From an uncultured Alphaproteobacteria bacterium (GTDB taxonomy: Bacteria; Pseudomonadota; Alphaproteobacteria; Methylaequorales; Methylaequoraceae): DNA of 64,000 bases. Position 1 is the stretch's first letter, and every line of letters starts with the position of its first letter. The notes beneath the pieces are model-generated. The model was not told the origin of the DNA. It was given only the letters and a program-made list of their open reading frames with translations, and ran no database searches. The position numbers and the translations under genes are program-made. This document shows, piece by piece, positions 17,478 to 25,011 of the stretch. The stretch spans positions 28,788-92,787 of the forward strand of contig CACCPY010000007.1 of the NCBI GenBank assembly GCA_902547955.1, in the 5' to 3' direction.

Positions 17478-18622
17478 CAACTAAGATAATCCACACTGGG
17501 TCTTCTCCTGAAAAAAACTTTGGCTCTATAAACATACCTGTTTATAAAAACTCCACTCTGATTTTTAATAATTACAATACATTTTTGAATGCTAAAAAAA
17601 GTAGGTTTGATTTACCGTATTATGGAAGAATTAACACAAAAACTACAAGTAATTTAGCAAAAATTATATCAACTCTATATAAATCTAAATTCACAGTTTT
17701 GACTAGCTCTGGACTCTCCGCAATTACTCTTACACTTAAAACTTTTTTAAAGAAAAATGATGAAGTATTAATTACTGAAAATTGTTATGAACCGGTTTTT
17801 AATTTCGCACAAAGCGAGTTATCAAAGTTTGGAGTAAAAGTAACATATTTTTCTAATAACTGTAAAAATTTAGAAAATCTAATTAAAGAGAATACAAAAT
17901 TAATTTATGTTGAATCTCCAGGATCTTTAAATTTTGAAGTTTCGGATTTAAAAAAAATTAGTAGTTTAGCAAAAAAGAACAAGATAATTAGCATTATCGA
18001 TAATACTTGGTCAACGTTTCTAGGATGTAATCCTTTAATTTTTGGATTTGACATTGTTATTGAATCAGCAACAAAATATATATCAGGTCATTCAGATAAT
18101 TTTCTTGGAATAGTAACAACTAAATCTAAATTGATGTATGAATCAATTAAAAAAACGACAGTAAGATACGGTGACTTTGTTTCATCTGAGAGTTGTTATT
18201 CTGCGTTTAATGGCTTAAGAACTCTAAAAGTAAGAATTGAGAATCATAGTAAAAACGCATCCGAAATTTTTAATTTTTTAAAATCTAAAAAGATAGTTAG
18301 TAACATAAATTATTTACCTGACAAAGGGAATAAAAATTATGAATTATGGAAGAAATATTACTCTTTAAGTAATGGGTTGATAACTTTTTCAATAATTAAA
18401 AAAGGTTTAGTAGAAAAATTTATCGATAATTTAAAAATTTTTAAAATTGGATTTAGTTGGGGTGGATATGAGAGTTTGATTTTGCCATTAAACAATTTAA
18501 AACCAACAAAAAAATTAACGACAAATAATAAATATTGGTTTAGAATTCATGTAGGATTAGAAGATGTAAGTGATTTAAAAAAAGATCTTGAAAAGGCTAT
18601 GGATATTTATGAAGCACAATGA
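17462..18622 (+). CDS. metC: Cystathionine beta-lyase-type PLP enzyme
   Basis: A 386-residue Cys/Met-metabolism PLP enzyme. The PLP lysine is in ATKYISGHSDNFLG near residue 203, with YVESPGSLNFEVSDL and the cofactor Asp in ISIIDNTWST before it. The pattern SWGGYESL near the C-terminus is typical of MetC-type cystathionine beta-lyases. The start lies 16 bases inside sseA, so the genes are coupled. Together cysK-sseA-metC form a cysteine/methionine interconversion unit. A gamma-lyase activity is the main alternative. Confidence 0.87.
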   Translation: MGKKIATKIIHTGSSPEKNFGSINIPVYKNSTLIFNNYNTFLNAKKSRFDLPYYGRINTKTTSNLAKIISTLYKSKFTVLTSSGLSAITLTLKTFLKKNDEVLITENCYEPVFNFAQSELSKFGVKVTYFSNNCKNLENLIKENTKLIYVESPGSLNFEVSDLKKISSLAKKNKIISIIDNTWSTFLGCNPLIFGFDIVIESATKYISGHSDNFLGIVTTKSKLMYESIKKTTVRYGDFVSSESCYSAFNGLRTLKVRIENHSKNASEIFNFLKSKKIVSNINYLPDKGNKNYELWKKYYSLSNGLITFSIIKKGLVEKFIDNLKIFKIGFSWGGYESLILPLNNLKPTKKLTTNNKYWFRIHVGLEDVSDLKKDLEKAMDIYEAQ

Positions 18623-18914
18623 CAAATTTTTAATATTTAAACCGGCAAAATCATCAATGCAATCTGGGCTAAAAAATACTAATAAGTGGTGTTTATCTAA
18701 TTGCGAAATGAATGATTCATATATTAGTAGCAAATTTTGTTGGAACGGAAGCTCAAATCCAGAGAAAAGAATTAAGCTTTTTTTCAAAACTTTGGATGAA
18801 GCAAAAAAATTTGCGTTAAAGAGGAATATATTATTTGAAATAATAGTTCCAACAAAAAGAAAAATTTTAAAAAAATCATATTCACAAAATTTTATGAAAA
18901 AAAAAAATGTCTGA
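18609..18914 (+). CDS. NDUFS4-like accessory subunit of NADH dehydrogenase (ETC complex I family)
   Basis: A 101-residue protein matching the ETC_C1_NDUFS4 family: FKPAKSSMQSGLKNTNKW at the start, a SSNPEKRIKLFF segment, and DEAKKFALKRNILFEI near the end. In mitochondria and Alphaproteobacteria this subunit sits on the matrix arm of respiratory complex I. The ATG at 18609 overlaps metC by 14 bases; an upstream TTG is less likely. The tail is Lys-rich. It is a useful alphaproteobacterial marker. Confidence 0.85.
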   Translation: MKHNDKFLIFKPAKSSMQSGLKNTNKWCLSNCEMNDSYISSKFCWNGSSNPEKRIKLFFKTLDEAKKFALKRNILFEIIVPTKRKILKKSYSQNFMKKKNV

Positions 18915-19407
18915 CCCTAATAAATTTTGTCCTCTATGGTTATACAAAATAATAATTTCAGTGACTGTTTATGATTATATAGTTAGAGATATAGCGATAT
19001 TTGTTTCAACAAAAAAATTTGAGAGTTTTTTTAGCAAACATTATAAAGATCTTACAGTAGAGGAAATCGAAAATGGAGCAACAGCCGTAATTCAGTTTTT
19101 AGGAGAAGTAAAAACAAAAGATCCATTTTTGCTTTTAAATCATTTTACTTACTCAATAGTTCAAGACATGAAAAAAAAAATGGATAGTTTTTTTAAAAAG
19201 AATCCTTACGACGGAGATTCAGAAAAAAGTTACAATTGTGAACTTGCATTAAAAGATTTTAAAGTTTTCTCTTTTTCTTGTAGATCAGGATTAACAAAAA
19301 CTGCTCCTGCCGGTTGGGACATTTACAATGAAACAGAGCTTGGTCTTTTAAATAAAGCAATTGATAAAGAGTTTTCAATTGATGATATGATCGATAGTGT
19401 AATGTAA
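18907..19407 (+). CDS. Hypothetical protein of unknown family
   Basis: A 166-residue protein that I do not recognise. It is soluble, with five cysteines and a hydrophobic stretch WLYKIIISVTVYDYIV near the N-terminus that is probably a buried helix rather than a signal peptide. The acidic C-terminus ends SIDDMIDSVM. The start overlaps the end of the NDUFS4-like gene by 8 bases and the stop abuts the next start, so it is part of the same transcript and is certainly translated. Codon use resembles its neighbours. No catalytic motif is visible. Confidence 0.7.
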   Translation: MSDPNKFCPLWLYKIIISVTVYDYIVRDIAIFVSTKKFESFFSKHYKDLTVEEIENGATAVIQFLGEVKTKDPFLLLNHFTYSIVQDMKKKMDSFFKKNPYDGDSEKSYNCELALKDFKVFSFSCRSGLTKTAPAGWDIYNETELGLLNKAIDKEFSIDDMIDSVM

Positions 19408-20199
19408 ATGAAAAAAGCTATTTATATAATAATATTTTTTCTTTTTAGTTCAGTTGAATCTGAATCTCATAAGTTTGATCAAGAACTAAAAAATTCTGTT
19501 GAAAATTTGAGTAGGAGTAAAAAAAATGTAGCTAGAGATAAGTATAGAAACCCAATTGAAACTCTAAGTTTCTTTGAGATTGAAAAAAATAAAAAAGTGC
19601 TAGAAATTTCTCCCGGAGGTGGATATTACTCTGAAATAATCTCACATTACATGAGAAATACTGATAACTACTTTGTAACTGAATACAAATTTCCCCCCGT
19701 AGATGCAGTAAAAAAAGGACAGAAAAAATTTAAAAAATATTTTTCAGAAAACATTAATAACTTTGGTAATATTAACACTATATTATTTCTTGAAAATAAC
19801 ATACTAGAAAAAAATGAAAAAAACTTTGATTTAGTTTTAACCTTTAGAAATACGCATAATTGGTTAGGTTCTAATACAGCTAAAAATGTTTATAAATCAA
19901 TTTACGATTCAATGAAAAAAGGTGCAATTTTGGGTATAGTTCAACATAAGGGAAATGAAGATATGGAAAAAAACTTTAATAATGGTTATGTTAAAGAATC
20001 ATTTTTAATTGATTTTATTGAAGAAATTGGGTTCCAGTTTGTAGAAAAATCCAATATCAATGCTAATTCCAAAGACACTAAAGACTATAAAAGTGGAGTT
20101 TGGACGTTGCCACCAAGATTAGTAATGGGCGAAAAAGATAAAAAAAAATATTTAGAAATTGGCGAAAGTGATAGAATGACACTTAAATTCGTTAAATAA
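19408..20199 (+). CDS. Exported methyltransferase-like protein (COG4798 type)
   Basis: A 263-residue protein with an N-terminal signal peptide (about 1-18) followed by a SAM-methyltransferase-like fold: VLEISPGGGYYSEIISHY as motif I, FDLVLTFRNTHNWL as motif IV, and MKKGAILGIVQHK. The ending TLPPRLVMGEKDKKKYLEIG followed by ESDRMTLKFVK is characteristic of the predicted periplasmic methyltransferase group. How a SAM-dependent enzyme would work outside the cytoplasm is not known, and no substrate is established. It directly follows the unknown gene and precedes a nucleosidase-like gene. Confidence 0.75.
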   Translation: MKKAIYIIIFFLFSSVESESHKFDQELKNSVENLSRSKKNVARDKYRNPIETLSFFEIEKNKKVLEISPGGGYYSEIISHYMRNTDNYFVTEYKFPPVDAVKKGQKKFKKYFSENINNFGNINTILFLENNILEKNEKNFDLVLTFRNTHNWLGSNTAKNVYKSIYDSMKKGAILGIVQHKGNEDMEKNFNNGYVKESFLIDFIEEIGFQFVEKSNINANSKDTKDYKSGVWTLPPRLVMGEKDKKKYLEIGESDRMTLKFVK

Positions 20200-20201
20200 A
20201 A

Positions 20202-20990
20202 GTGATACACTTTATAATAGCAAGTATGTCTGAGGCAAAAGCCTTTATAGATTACTATTCTTTAAAAAAAAAAAAAACTTCCAATTTTTCACTTTATTAC
20301 AATGATCTGATTTCTTTAACAATTTGTGGTATTGGGAAGATTAATGCTGCAATGAGTATAGTCCAGACATTTTACGAATTTGAAAAACAAAAAAATAATA
20401 TATGGATTAATTTTGGAGTTGCTGGGCATAAAAAAGAAAAAATAGGAAGCATTTTTTTAGTAGATAAAGTTATAGATAATGAAACTAAAAAAAAAAGATA
20501 TCCATTCATTTTAGATAATTGTAAAATTAACCAAAATTCTTGTATAACTTATAATAAACCCAACTTTAATTACACAAACAATTTGTCAGATATGGAGGCG
20601 AGTGGTTTCTTTTTTGGATGTGAAAAATATTCATCTAAAGAATTTATTCATTCAATTAAAATTATTTCAGACAATGAAAAAAAAAAAATAAATTTTTTTA
20701 ATAAAGATGAAGTCAAAAGTATGGTCTTAAATAAAATTGAAGATATCGACACTTTTATAAAAAAATTATACTCAACCTGGACTAATTATTTTGAAAAAAA
20801 AAAAAAAATAGAAAACACAATCAGAAATATATTAATTGACTATAGACTAACTTTTTCTGAAGAAAAGGAATTTAGTCGATGGTTATCAATGTATTTTTAT
20901 CACACATCAAATTTAAAAATAAATTTTTTAGATAATAAAAAAGATATTCATACAAACATTCAAAATATAAAGAAAAAATTAGGAATATGA
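20202..20990 (+). CDS. Nucleoside phosphorylase / nucleosidase-like protein
   Basis: A 262-residue protein whose first 150 residues resemble the MTA/SAH nucleosidase-phosphorylase fold: IIASMSEAKAFIDYY, the glycine motif CGIGKINAAMS, NFGVAGHK, and DMEASGFFFGCE, the segment holding the conserved Met-Glu of the ribose site. The C-terminal 100 residues are Lys-rich and diverged. The start is a GTG at 20202, and the stop overlaps the next ATG by four bases. Coupling with a spore-photoproduct-lyase-like gene suggests a shared nucleic-acid or nucleoside repair role; this is inferred. Confidence 0.65.
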   Translation: MIHFIIASMSEAKAFIDYYSLKKKKTSNFSLYYNDLISLTICGIGKINAAMSIVQTFYEFEKQKNNIWINFGVAGHKKEKIGSIFLVDKVIDNETKKKRYPFILDNCKINQNSCITYNKPNFNYTNNLSDMEASGFFFGCEKYSSKEFIHSIKIISDNEKKKINFFNKDEVKSMVLNKIEDIDTFIKKLYSTWTNYFEKKKKIENTIRNILIDYRLTFSEEKEFSRWLSMYFYHTSNLKINFLDNKKDIHTNIQNIKKKLGI

Positions 20991-21955
20991 AATTTAACAA
21001 CGTTTATATTGAAAGAGAAATTTTAAAATCCTTTTACACAAAAAATATACTAGACAAGATCAATTATGGAAAAATAATATTATGCGACAAATATACAGAA
21101 GTATTTAATCCAAAAAACCAAAATTTTAGAATTCAAAAGATGAATCCAAACATAATTTTGGCAAAAAAAAGAAAAAAATTAATATTTAAAACACCAGAGG
21201 ATTATACAATTGGGTTCGAAAAAAATTTTTATTTTTCTCATATGTTAAATTGTGTGTACGATTGCAGTTATTGTTTTTTACAAGGTATGTTTAACTCTGC
21301 AAACTATCTAGTATTTGTAAATTATGAAGATTATTTCAAAGAAATTGCAAAGATAATAAACACAAATACAAACAATAGGATATGTTTCTTTTCTGGATAT
21401 GATTGCGACAGTCTTGCATTAGATTATTTAACAAATTTTGTAACAAACTTTGTAGATTTCTTTAGTAGATACCAAAATGCGTTTCTTGAAATAAGAACAA
21501 AAAGTGTAAATATTAAACCACTTTTTAAATTCAAACCTTCCAAAAATATTATCATTGCTTACAGTATAAATCCTCAAAGTGTAATTGAAAAATTTGAGGA
21601 AAAAACGCCAAACTTTGAAAAAAGATTAAATGCACTAAAAAAAATTCAAGAAAAAGGTTGGAATATTGGTTTAAGATTTGATCCTATATTTATTTCAAAA
21701 AAAAATAAGAATGAATACTTAATTTTTCTTGAAAGAATATTTTCTAAGCTTGACTGTTCCTTAATTCATTCTGTTACTATTGGGAAATTTAGAATGCCTG
21801 AAGTTTTTTTAAAAAAAATAATAAAAATTAGACCTGAGGATTCCTTTAATTTCACCAACTTTATAAAAAAGGATATTGAAGAGGAAATGATGATAAAACA
21901 TTTCTACTCGAACATAGAAAAATATGTAAACAAAAATAAAATATTCTATAACTAA
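20987..21955 (+). CDS. Spore-photoproduct-lyase-like radical SAM protein
   Basis: A 322-residue radical SAM enzyme. The cluster motif is C89-x3-C93-x2-C96 (CVYDCSYCFLQG), the spacing and flanks typical of the SplB family, which repairs the thymine dimer spore photoproduct. Downstream blocks FFSGYDCDSLALDYL and LEIRTKSVN fit the TIM-barrel core, as does GLRFDPIF. The organism shows no sign of sporulation, so the substrate may be another photolesion or a modified nucleoside. It is translationally coupled to the nucleosidase-like gene upstream and overlaps the convergent downstream gene by four bases. Confidence 0.75.
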   Translation: MKFNNVYIEREILKSFYTKNILDKINYGKIILCDKYTEVFNPKNQNFRIQKMNPNIILAKKRKKLIFKTPEDYTIGFEKNFYFSHMLNCVYDCSYCFLQGMFNSANYLVFVNYEDYFKEIAKIINTNTNNRICFFSGYDCDSLALDYLTNFVTNFVDFFSRYQNAFLEIRTKSVNIKPLFKFKPSKNIIIAYSINPQSVIEKFEEKTPNFEKRLNALKKIQEKGWNIGLRFDPIFISKKNKNEYLIFLERIFSKLDCSLIHSVTIGKFRMPEVFLKKIIKIRPEDSFNFTNFIKKDIEEEMMIKHFYSNIEKYVNKNKIFYN

Positions 21956-22332
21956 AATTTCTTTTGTTTTGTCTCAAATTTTTTACAATTAAAAGTCAAT
22001 GAACTAATCTTATCCTCTGAATTTTTCTGAAAATTTAACACTAACTGACCACTATATCTTCCAATTATTCCAGAGACATTTCCTTTTGATTCTGGATAAA
22101 TATCTATATCAGAAGCATGCCAGGAAATATTTGAATCAGTTACTTTAAAATTATCAGCAAAAAAATTTAGTCCTCCAAGCTCAATCCTTTTTGTTTTATA
22201 ATCAATTATTAAAAAAACGTCCTTAACATCAAGACTTCGTACATCAATATAGTTATTTGTACAAATTAGATTTAACTCTGCAGAAAAAATAATTTTTGGA
22301 AAAATAAAAAAGAGCAAAAAGATTCTGATCAT
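21952..22332 (-). CDS. Small exported protein, unknown function
   Basis: A 126-residue protein with a clear signal peptide (MIRIFLLFFIFPKIIFSAE, cleavage near residue 18) and a mature part made mostly of predicted beta strands with two Cys (in LICTNNY and FNCKKFE) that could form a disulphide. I do not recognise the family. It converges on the splB-like gene with a 4-base overlap and has its own 150-base AT-rich upstream region shared with the divergent nuclease-like gene. Confidence 0.6.
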   Translation of the reverse strand: MIRIFLLFFIFPKIIFSAELNLICTNNYIDVRSLDVKDVFLIIDYKTKRIELGGLNFFADNFKVTDSNISWHASDIDIYPESKGNVSGIIGRYSGQLVLNFQKNSEDKISSLTFNCKKFETKQKKF

Positions 22333-22482
22333 AATTTGATAATTTCAAAAAAAAAAAAAATGTCAATTTTATTTTTTTTATTACTTAAATATTTGATTTT
22401 CGTTTAATTAATCTAAGTAAATATTTTTATAATATTTATAATAAATATTATTTTGGTTAAAAATTTGTTAGTTTAAAAAAAT

Positions 22483-23205
22483 ATGTGGAAAAAAAAAACA
22501 TATATTAAAAATTCTTCTCATCCCTTTAAAATTAATAGAACTAAAATTGACTTGTATTTCGATTGTAAGAGATGTTTTTTCTTAGATCAAAAATTTGGAA
22601 TTAAAAGACCACATGGAACTCCTTTGGTATTAAATACAAAAGTTGTAGAAAAACTTAAATCTGAACTAGATTTATGCAGAGTTAAAAAAAAAATTCATCC
22701 TCAAGTGCTAGAAAATAATGTAAATTACATCCCAGCCAGTAATAAAAACTTACATGAGTGGAGAAATCCTTTTAAGGGTATAAGGTATCATCATAAACAG
22801 ACAAATTTTTTACTGAATGGATCAATTGATGATGTTTGGACAAATAACACTACAAAAAAAAATTATTGTTTAATTATTAAAAGTACAACAAAACAAAATA
22901 GGTTATCATACGAACAAATTTGGAGTGGTTATTGGAGACAACTATCTTTTTATTCTTATCTTTTAGAGAAAAATTCTGTTGAAATGTCTAAAACTGGAAT
23001 AATAGTTTTCATTAATGCAATGAATAATGACAAAAATTTTTCGTTTAAACTAAATATTTTTGAAAAAATTCTTGATGCTTCATGGATAGAATCAACTGTT
23101 ATGAAAATATTCGAGCTTTTAAATAGTGAAAAAGTTCCAGAAAATAGTAATTATTGTAAGTATTGTAATTATTATTTTAGTATAAAAGATAAGATTAATG
23201 GATAA
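22483..23205 (+). CDS. PD-(D/E)XK nuclease-superfamily-like protein
   Basis: A 240-residue protein with the layout of a Cas4/RecB-like nuclease: GSIDDVW (D116, D117), then a strand ending LIIKSTTKQ (K133) and a QLSFYSYLL helix like the QxxxY motif. The acidic residue normally two before the Lys is Ile here, so catalysis is uncertain. Cys pairs occur near both ends (C28-x2-C31 and CKYC near the C-terminus), reminiscent of the Fe-S clasp in Cas4/AddB-type nucleases. It overlaps the DNA ligase gene by eight bases. No cas genes or repeats are nearby. Confidence 0.6.
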   Translation: MWKKKTYIKNSSHPFKINRTKIDLYFDCKRCFFLDQKFGIKRPHGTPLVLNTKVVEKLKSELDLCRVKKKIHPQVLENNVNYIPASNKNLHEWRNPFKGIRYHHKQTNFLLNGSIDDVWTNNTTKKNYCLIIKSTTKQNRLSYEQIWSGYWRQLSFYSYLLEKNSVEMSKTGIIVFINAMNNDKNFSFKLNIFEKILDASWIESTVMKIFELLNSEKVPENSNYCKYCNYYFSIKDKING

Positions 23206-24517
23206 CTCAGAAATTATTAAGTTAATTGAATCATCAAACTCAAGATTGTTTAAAGAAAGCATAATTCTTGAACAGATGAAAAAAGGAAATGATATTTTTT
23301 TTAAAGGATTATCTTTTGCATACAATAAACTTTTAACATTTGGTGTAAAACAATTACCAGTTGCTGAAAAAAATGGACAGGGATTGGATTGGATAGAATT
23401 TTCAAAGATATGTGAAAAACTTATAAAAAGAGAACTTACAGGACATGCGGCAAGAGATCAAATTATAATTTTAAAGGATAAATCTTATAAAGATGAATGG
23501 AATTTTTTTTACAGGAGAATTCTACAAAAAGATATGAGGTGTGGATTATCTGAGAGGACTGTCAATAATGTAGCTAAAAAGAATAATTACGAGCAGTTCA
23601 TAATCCCTGTTTTCTCTTGTCAATTAGCTCAAGACTGTGAACTTCATAAGAAAAAACTTAATGGAAAGAAAAGTCTTGAAGTTAAACTTGATGGTGTGAG
23701 AGCTGTCACAGTTATATATCCAACTGGAAAAATTGATATGTTCAGTAGAAATGGAAAGGAGCTTAACAATTTCAATCATATTAAAGATGAAATTAGTAAA
23801 ACCTTTAATATTTCATCAATTAAGGAGGCATTGGTTTTAGATGGGGAAATTGTGAGCGACGATTTTCAAACTCTTATGAAACAAATTCACAGAAAAAAGT
23901 CATCTCAAAATAAAGACGCAAAATTATTTTTATTCGACCTTTTACCTTTGGAATATTTCAAAAAAGGTATATATGAAAAATCATACTTCTCAAGAATTGA
24001 GGAATTGAAAAAAATACATGAAAGATTCTTTGTTCAAAGTCACGTCATTAATATTATTGATTCGGTAAATGTTGATCTTGATACAGAAAAAGGCGAAATC
24101 GAATTTAAAAATTTTAATAAAAATTCAATTATCAATGGTTATGAGGGAATTATGATTAAAGATCCAGAATCGTTTTACGAGTGTAAAAGATCAACAACAT
24201 GGTTAAAGTCTAAACCATTTATAGAAATTTCTCTCGAAGTAAAAGATTATGAGGAAGGTACTGGGAGAAATAAAGGAAAACTGGGAGCTATAATTGCAGA
24301 GGGAATAGATGAAGATAAGAACTTTAAAACAAATGTTGGATCTGGTTTTACAGATTTACAAAGAAAAGAATTCTGGGAAGATAAAGATAAATTAATCGGC
24401 CAAATTATTGAAATAAGAGCTGATTCAATTAGCAAGAGTCAGGACGGAGAAAACTGGAGTTTGAGATTTCCTAGATTTAAATCTTTCAGAGGCTTTGATA
24501 AAAAAGAAAAGTTGTAA
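23198..24517 (+). CDS. ATP-dependent DNA ligase
   Basis: A 439-residue ligase of the nucleotidyltransferase superfamily. Motif I is EVKLDGVRA with the adenylated lysine K163, motif III is FSRNGKELNNF, motif IV is YEGIMIKDP and motif V is WLKSKPF; an OB-fold follows, ending near LRFPRFKSFR. The N-terminal 150 residues (DMRCGLSERTVNNV, QLAQD) recall phage T4/T7-like ligases rather than LigD or bacterial LigB. It would be additional to the essential NAD-dependent LigA, which is not in this window. Its translational coupling to the nuclease-like gene suggests a two-part repair or end-processing unit. Confidence 0.85.
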   Translation: MDNSEIIKLIESSNSRLFKESIILEQMKKGNDIFFKGLSFAYNKLLTFGVKQLPVAEKNGQGLDWIEFSKICEKLIKRELTGHAARDQIIILKDKSYKDEWNFFYRRILQKDMRCGLSERTVNNVAKKNNYEQFIIPVFSCQLAQDCELHKKKLNGKKSLEVKLDGVRAVTVIYPTGKIDMFSRNGKELNNFNHIKDEISKTFNISSIKEALVLDGEIVSDDFQTLMKQIHRKKSSQNKDAKLFLFDLLPLEYFKKGIYEKSYFSRIEELKKIHERFFVQSHVINIIDSVNVDLDTEKGEIEFKNFNKNSIINGYEGIMIKDPESFYECKRSTTWLKSKPFIEISLEVKDYEEGTGRNKGKLGAIIAEGIDEDKNFKTNVGSGFTDLQRKEFWEDKDKLIGQIIEIRADSISKSQDGENWSLRFPRFKSFRGFDKKEKL

Positions 24518-24546
24518 TTTTATCACTGCAATTTTATATTTTTTAT

Positions 24547-25011
24547 ATGAATAATTATAAAATATTTTCTCTAATTTTGTGTTTTTTCATATTTTCTTGT
24601 GCAAATAAAGAAGATAACAAACTCTTTGGACAAATCCTAGGGTCTGCAACAGGAGCTTACCTAGGTTCTAAATTTGGATCAGGAGTTGCCAGAGATCTTT
24701 CAACGATTTTTGGAGGAGCGGTAGGTTTTTTAATTGGAGGAAAAATAGCTGAAATTTTAGATGATGATGAAAAAAAGGATTTTAATGAAACCATATCAAA
24801 TTCACTTGAAGGTAACAAAGACTTAGAGGTTGAAGAATGGCAAAGTAATAAGAATAAAGAAACGAAAGCAGAGATTATCCCTCTTAATAAATATGAATTA
24901 GATGAAAAAACATGCAGGGACTTCAAAAAAATTATATCCAAAGATAAAAAAATAATTGAGGAAGAATCAACTGCATGCAGAGATGAAAATGGAAACTGGA
25001 GAGTTATTTAG
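24547..25011 (+). CDS. Glycine-zipper lipoprotein (17 kDa surface-antigen type)
   Basis: A 154-residue lipoprotein: lipobox ending at C18 (FIFSC), a glycine-zipper segment GQILGSATGAYLGSKFGSG continuing to GGAVGFLIGGKIAE (about residues 28-65), and a C-terminal domain ending TACRDENGNWRVI. This is the layout of rickettsial 17-kDa antigen-like outer-membrane proteins. A paralogue with the same layout and the same C-x(n)-GxW ending is at 46.4 kb. Convergent overlap of eight bases with the next gene. Confidence 0.78.
   Translation: MNNYKIFSLILCFFIFSCANKEDNKLFGQILGSATGAYLGSKFGSGVARDLSTIFGGAVGFLIGGKIAEILDDDEKKDFNETISNSLEGNKDLEVEEWQSNKNKETKAEIIPLNKYELDEKTCRDFKKIISKDKKIIEEESTACRDENGNWRVI

Noticed and set aside
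22483..24517. CRISPR-Cas module (Cas4-like protein)
   Set aside because: No repeat array, cas1, cas2 or effector gene occurs nearby; the neighbour is a DNA ligase.
23198..25011. Prophage region around the ATP-dependent ligase
   Set aside because: No capsid, terminase, tail, integrase or attachment repeats are present; a single phage-like enzyme does not make a prophage.
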